From Heterobilharzia americana (taxonomy: Eukaryota; Platyhelminthes; Trematoda; Strigeidida; Schistosomatidae), in NCBI GenBank assembly GCA_944470555.2, contig OX104128.1, positions 45,243,920 through 45,307,919 of the forward strand: a stretch of 64,000 nucleotides of DNA. Reading direction: 5' to 3'. The notes under the pieces were generated by a model. It was not told where the DNA came from, searched no databases, and saw only the letters and a list, made by a program, of their open reading frames with translations. This document shows, piece by piece, positions 61,592-64,000 of the stretch (position 1 is the first letter of the stretch; each line of letters opens with the position of its first letter). Position numbers and translations under genes: made by a program.

Positions 61592-61795
61592 TAATATTCA
61601 TTACTGACTGATCTCAGGTGGAGGACTATTGAAAATGTTATAGCACCTGACAGCTGTTTCTACCCGATATAAGACTCCTTGGTATTATGTACACACAACT
61701 CCTACAGCTATTGTATTTATTTCCTTCAGATCTCATGGTGAGGTCATTTACCATTCAGTCACTGCGTCGCAGTTCAATGTTCCGCCCTTCCTAAC
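61592..61795 (-). mobile_element. Decayed hammerhead SINE, same family as 8326-8512
   Basis: The order of words matches the SINE at 8326-8512: an ATTACTGACTGATCTCAGGT tail, GACAGCTGTTTC (ribozyme stem III and core) and AGACTCCT. At the 5' side is a head with GTGACTGAATGGTAAATGAC on the minus strand. The first core half CTGAGGA is mutated, so the ribozyme is dead. Confidence 0.65.
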
Positions 61796-62169
61796 TACCG
61801 TCAATTCGTGATATAGAGCAGCTTACTATCAACGTCTTCAATTTACATCCACTTCACTTCCAACTTGTCGACACCAAATTCCACCACTTCTCACAAGAAC
61901 GTCTATATGCATCATGATACATGTCATTAATGAACACTATACAATAATCTAATTTGAGGTTCTCAGGGATTTTATTTATGTCAGTTCCTGAGGAGTACTA
62001 CTTTGAAATAAATAAAATCACCAAAAACCTCAGAATAAACTCAGGTACCACTCGTTATGTATTTGTGCAACCGTGGTTCGTACAGCTGCCTTGCACACTC
62101 TCGTGTAATAGGCAGTGAGCCACACCTAATGTATAAGGATGAATGAAATTATCTGGATACCTAAACCTC
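61796..62169. other. No gene recognised
   Basis: AT-rich sequence without supported features. Confidence 0.45.
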
Positions 62170-62240
62170 GGTAGGTGAAGCGGCAATCAAACCCGCGACT
62201 CACTGGTTGAAAGTCAATTTCCTAAACCAAGAAGCCACAA
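62170..62240 (-). mobile_element. tRNA-like SINE head
   Basis: On the minus strand GTGGCTTCTTGGTTTAGGAA (about 62238-62219) and GGGTTTGATTGCC (62195-62183) have A-box and B-box form. No cloverleaf fits, so this is a SINE head or pseudo-tRNA. Confidence 0.45.
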
Positions 62241-63421
62241 TTTCACATTTTCAACCGTATTCCTGCCATTTTTCGATATGCTGTAGCTAAGTGTTATTGT
62301 ATTCAATATATACGTCTTATAAAATAAGATTTACTTGTGTATCTCTTGCAGGTCTACTCTGCATAATACTACTGACTATATGACATAATGAAAACTATCA
62401 AATAAGCAAGGATTTTATGCAAAGCGTACAGCATTATCTTTGTAATAGTGACAATAAAATGTGATAACATTGAAACACAAAAAGTTAGCTTGGGGCAATC
62501 CACATTCCTGAATGATTTTCGTTGAGGACTGGATAAAATCTTTCAGTTGGTTTGGTGTTTGGTAGTTACAATCAGTAATTGCCTGATCTTTCCCAATTTC
62601 CACTGATAATTTGCATTGTCTGTAACTGCAAGTACCTTTCATTTCCTTAAAACTCTAGATATGAGAAGTTTGTCAGTTACTCATAGGCATTCTCATTGGG
62701 TCTTTCTCCTAACAACTTGATTATTGTAATAAACTCCTTCAATCTCATAATAAATTGTTTTACTTATTTCGAAAGTCAGTTAATTTAGGAAGGAAGGAAT
62801 AAGTGATTACCTCATTTCAATACACTTTAAAGGAGATTATATTAGCTTCAAAGAAACGATTCAAAATTCCAAAATAGTGGTTAAGTGCATATTGTTTTAA
62901 ACATAAGTTATATCACTAATTTTGACTCTTATTAGCTTAAACGATAGATAATATTATTCACTGGTTCAAAAGATTCATGTAATTAGTTTTGTTAATATGC
63001 TTACAGACACTGGATGTCAATTGATTGACATCCAGAATGCTTAAAAGATTACTGAGGCTTGATGCTGCTCTTTACATGGGTACTGAGATGAAACTTTGAG
63101 ATGTTTATAGTACGCTGATACTTCCCTGAATTTCCTTAAGATGTCTTGTTCGAAAGCTACCCAGTCTCTGAAGTCCCATGCATTACTTGTCATTCCTGTA
63201 AACCCCAACACTAGTAGTTCAACCAACAAATACCAACTTATATAAGACGTGCCATTCAAACCTTCAATAAGATTTGTTTTAAACAAGATTTGAAGTTTTC
63301 ATTTCCATGAAAACACGTTTATCTGTGAATAAGTTTGGTTAGTTAAATAATTCAACATTTTTAAGAAGTTTACATGATAGTAAATCGATAGATGAAAACT
63401 TTTTGGAGTGTGTTTACTTAC
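62241..63421 (-). other. Probable intron region of the right-edge gene; two weak ORFs
   Basis: Lies downstream (minus strand) of the splice donor at 63421. Two frames could be further exons: 63286-63041 (contains WDFRDWVAFEQDILRKFREV) and 62642-62415 (YRQCKLSVEIGKDQAITDCN). Both have more protein-like composition than most chance frames here. The best-looking acceptor near 63195 leads the exon frame straight to a stop, so I cannot support either as an exon. Confidence 0.35.
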
Positions 63422-64000
63422 CAACCTGTCGCATTATGTGTCCAATCAATCCCACGTTCTGAAGATTGACGCCTTAAAAATAACCAGCATGATTTAATTC
63501 TTTTTTCTGCTGCTCCATATATACGATTTGAACTCGAAGGTGGTGTTTCGTATAGTCCAACATTTTTATAAATTTGCTGAATACCGTTACTACTGTTAAG
63601 ATGATTACTGTTATACAAGGAACTGCATGTTGCCCATTGTCTTTGTAGTTTCGTCTTTTCACTGGATAAACCAGTTGATGATAGATTGTTTCTCAGTTTG
63701 ACATCCTCCTTAGCTTTCATTATTGACGATGTTGTTACACTATCACCTACAGGAGATGTCGATGATGTCACGCTGCTACATGAAAGATTTCCAAAAGATA
63801 CATGAAGCGAAGTATTTCCTGTTGATCTTGAAGTCAATGAACAACCACGGTCATCATCTTTTATATTTGAGACAACTTTACTGAATGATCTATTCCATTG
63901 GTGGTCATCATTAGCAGTGTCAGAAAATGATGTTGAGTTGGTTCTCTGACTAAATAAAGTTTTCAGTGAGGTACATGACCTTTTCAAGTTCATTGGTATT
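63422..64000 (-). CDS. Serine-rich host coding exon, partial at window edge
   Basis: A 191-residue frame is open from the window edge to 63418, where it reads TGW-stop. The last codons cross a strong splice donor: TTG followed by GTAAGTA at 63421-63415, so the exon very likely ends at 63422. The frame stays open upstream of the Met at 63993, so the true start lies beyond 64000. The protein is rich in Ser, Thr and Asn in the first 130 residues (STSFSDTAND, SVTSSTSPVGDSVTTSS), typical of a disordered region. It then has a more ordered, basic stretch (AAEKRIKSCWLFLRRQSSER). I do not recognise the family. It is the only host-type coding exon I can support in the window. Confidence 0.65.

Overview
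The window looks like nuclear DNA of a blood fluke (Schistosoma or a close relative). It is AT-rich and has no bacterial-style gene packing. It carries the repeat families expected of schistosomes: RTE-clade non-LTR retrotransposons with an endonuclease motif TWNVRT and an RT motif FADD, Penelope-like elements (PLEs) with a GIY-YIG endonuclease, and tRNA-derived SINEs with hammerhead-ribozyme cores like those of the Smα family. Only one convincing host coding exon is visible, on the minus strand at the right edge (63422-64000). Species and chromosome cannot be told from the sequence; a repeat-rich sex-linked or pericentromeric region is possible but is inference.

Layout. (1) Positions 1-16144 and 18378-34507 are two tandem copies of one segment (offset 18377-18378). 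Each holds, in order, a hammerhead SINE, a short RTE 3' end, a nearly full-length RTE copy with a 15-bp target-site duplication (element A, minus strand), a Penelope relic, an inverted pair of hammerhead SINEs, a second Smα-like SINE, an RTE 5' fragment (B), a segment H with an unidentified 86-codon ORF, and a 5'-truncated RTE (C, plus strand). Reading by eye, the first ~11.93 kb differ by one base, while the remaining ~4.2 kb differ by a percent or more. (2) 31091-35518 recurs inverted at 43403-47865, giving a large inverted repeat with ~4.4-kb arms. (3) The 7.9-kb spacer holds two fold-back tRNA-like elements, a hammerhead-like core and three Penelope relics in both orientations. One keeps a 296-codon RT-tail/endonuclease ORF; another keeps the RT motif YVDD. 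(4) 47866-57540 is mostly sequence I cannot assign, with one apparently intact minus-strand hammerhead at 50104-50153. (5) 57545-60684 is another long, decayed RTE copy (D). (6) 60690-64000 holds SINE relics and the host exon.

No gene pathway is encoded. The interest lies in mobile elements and their rearrangement: several families of self-cleaving RNAs, a dense set of Penelope relics, and a nested tandem plus inverted duplication whose breakpoints fall inside or next to RTE copies. Every RTE copy here is broken by frameshifts or truncation.
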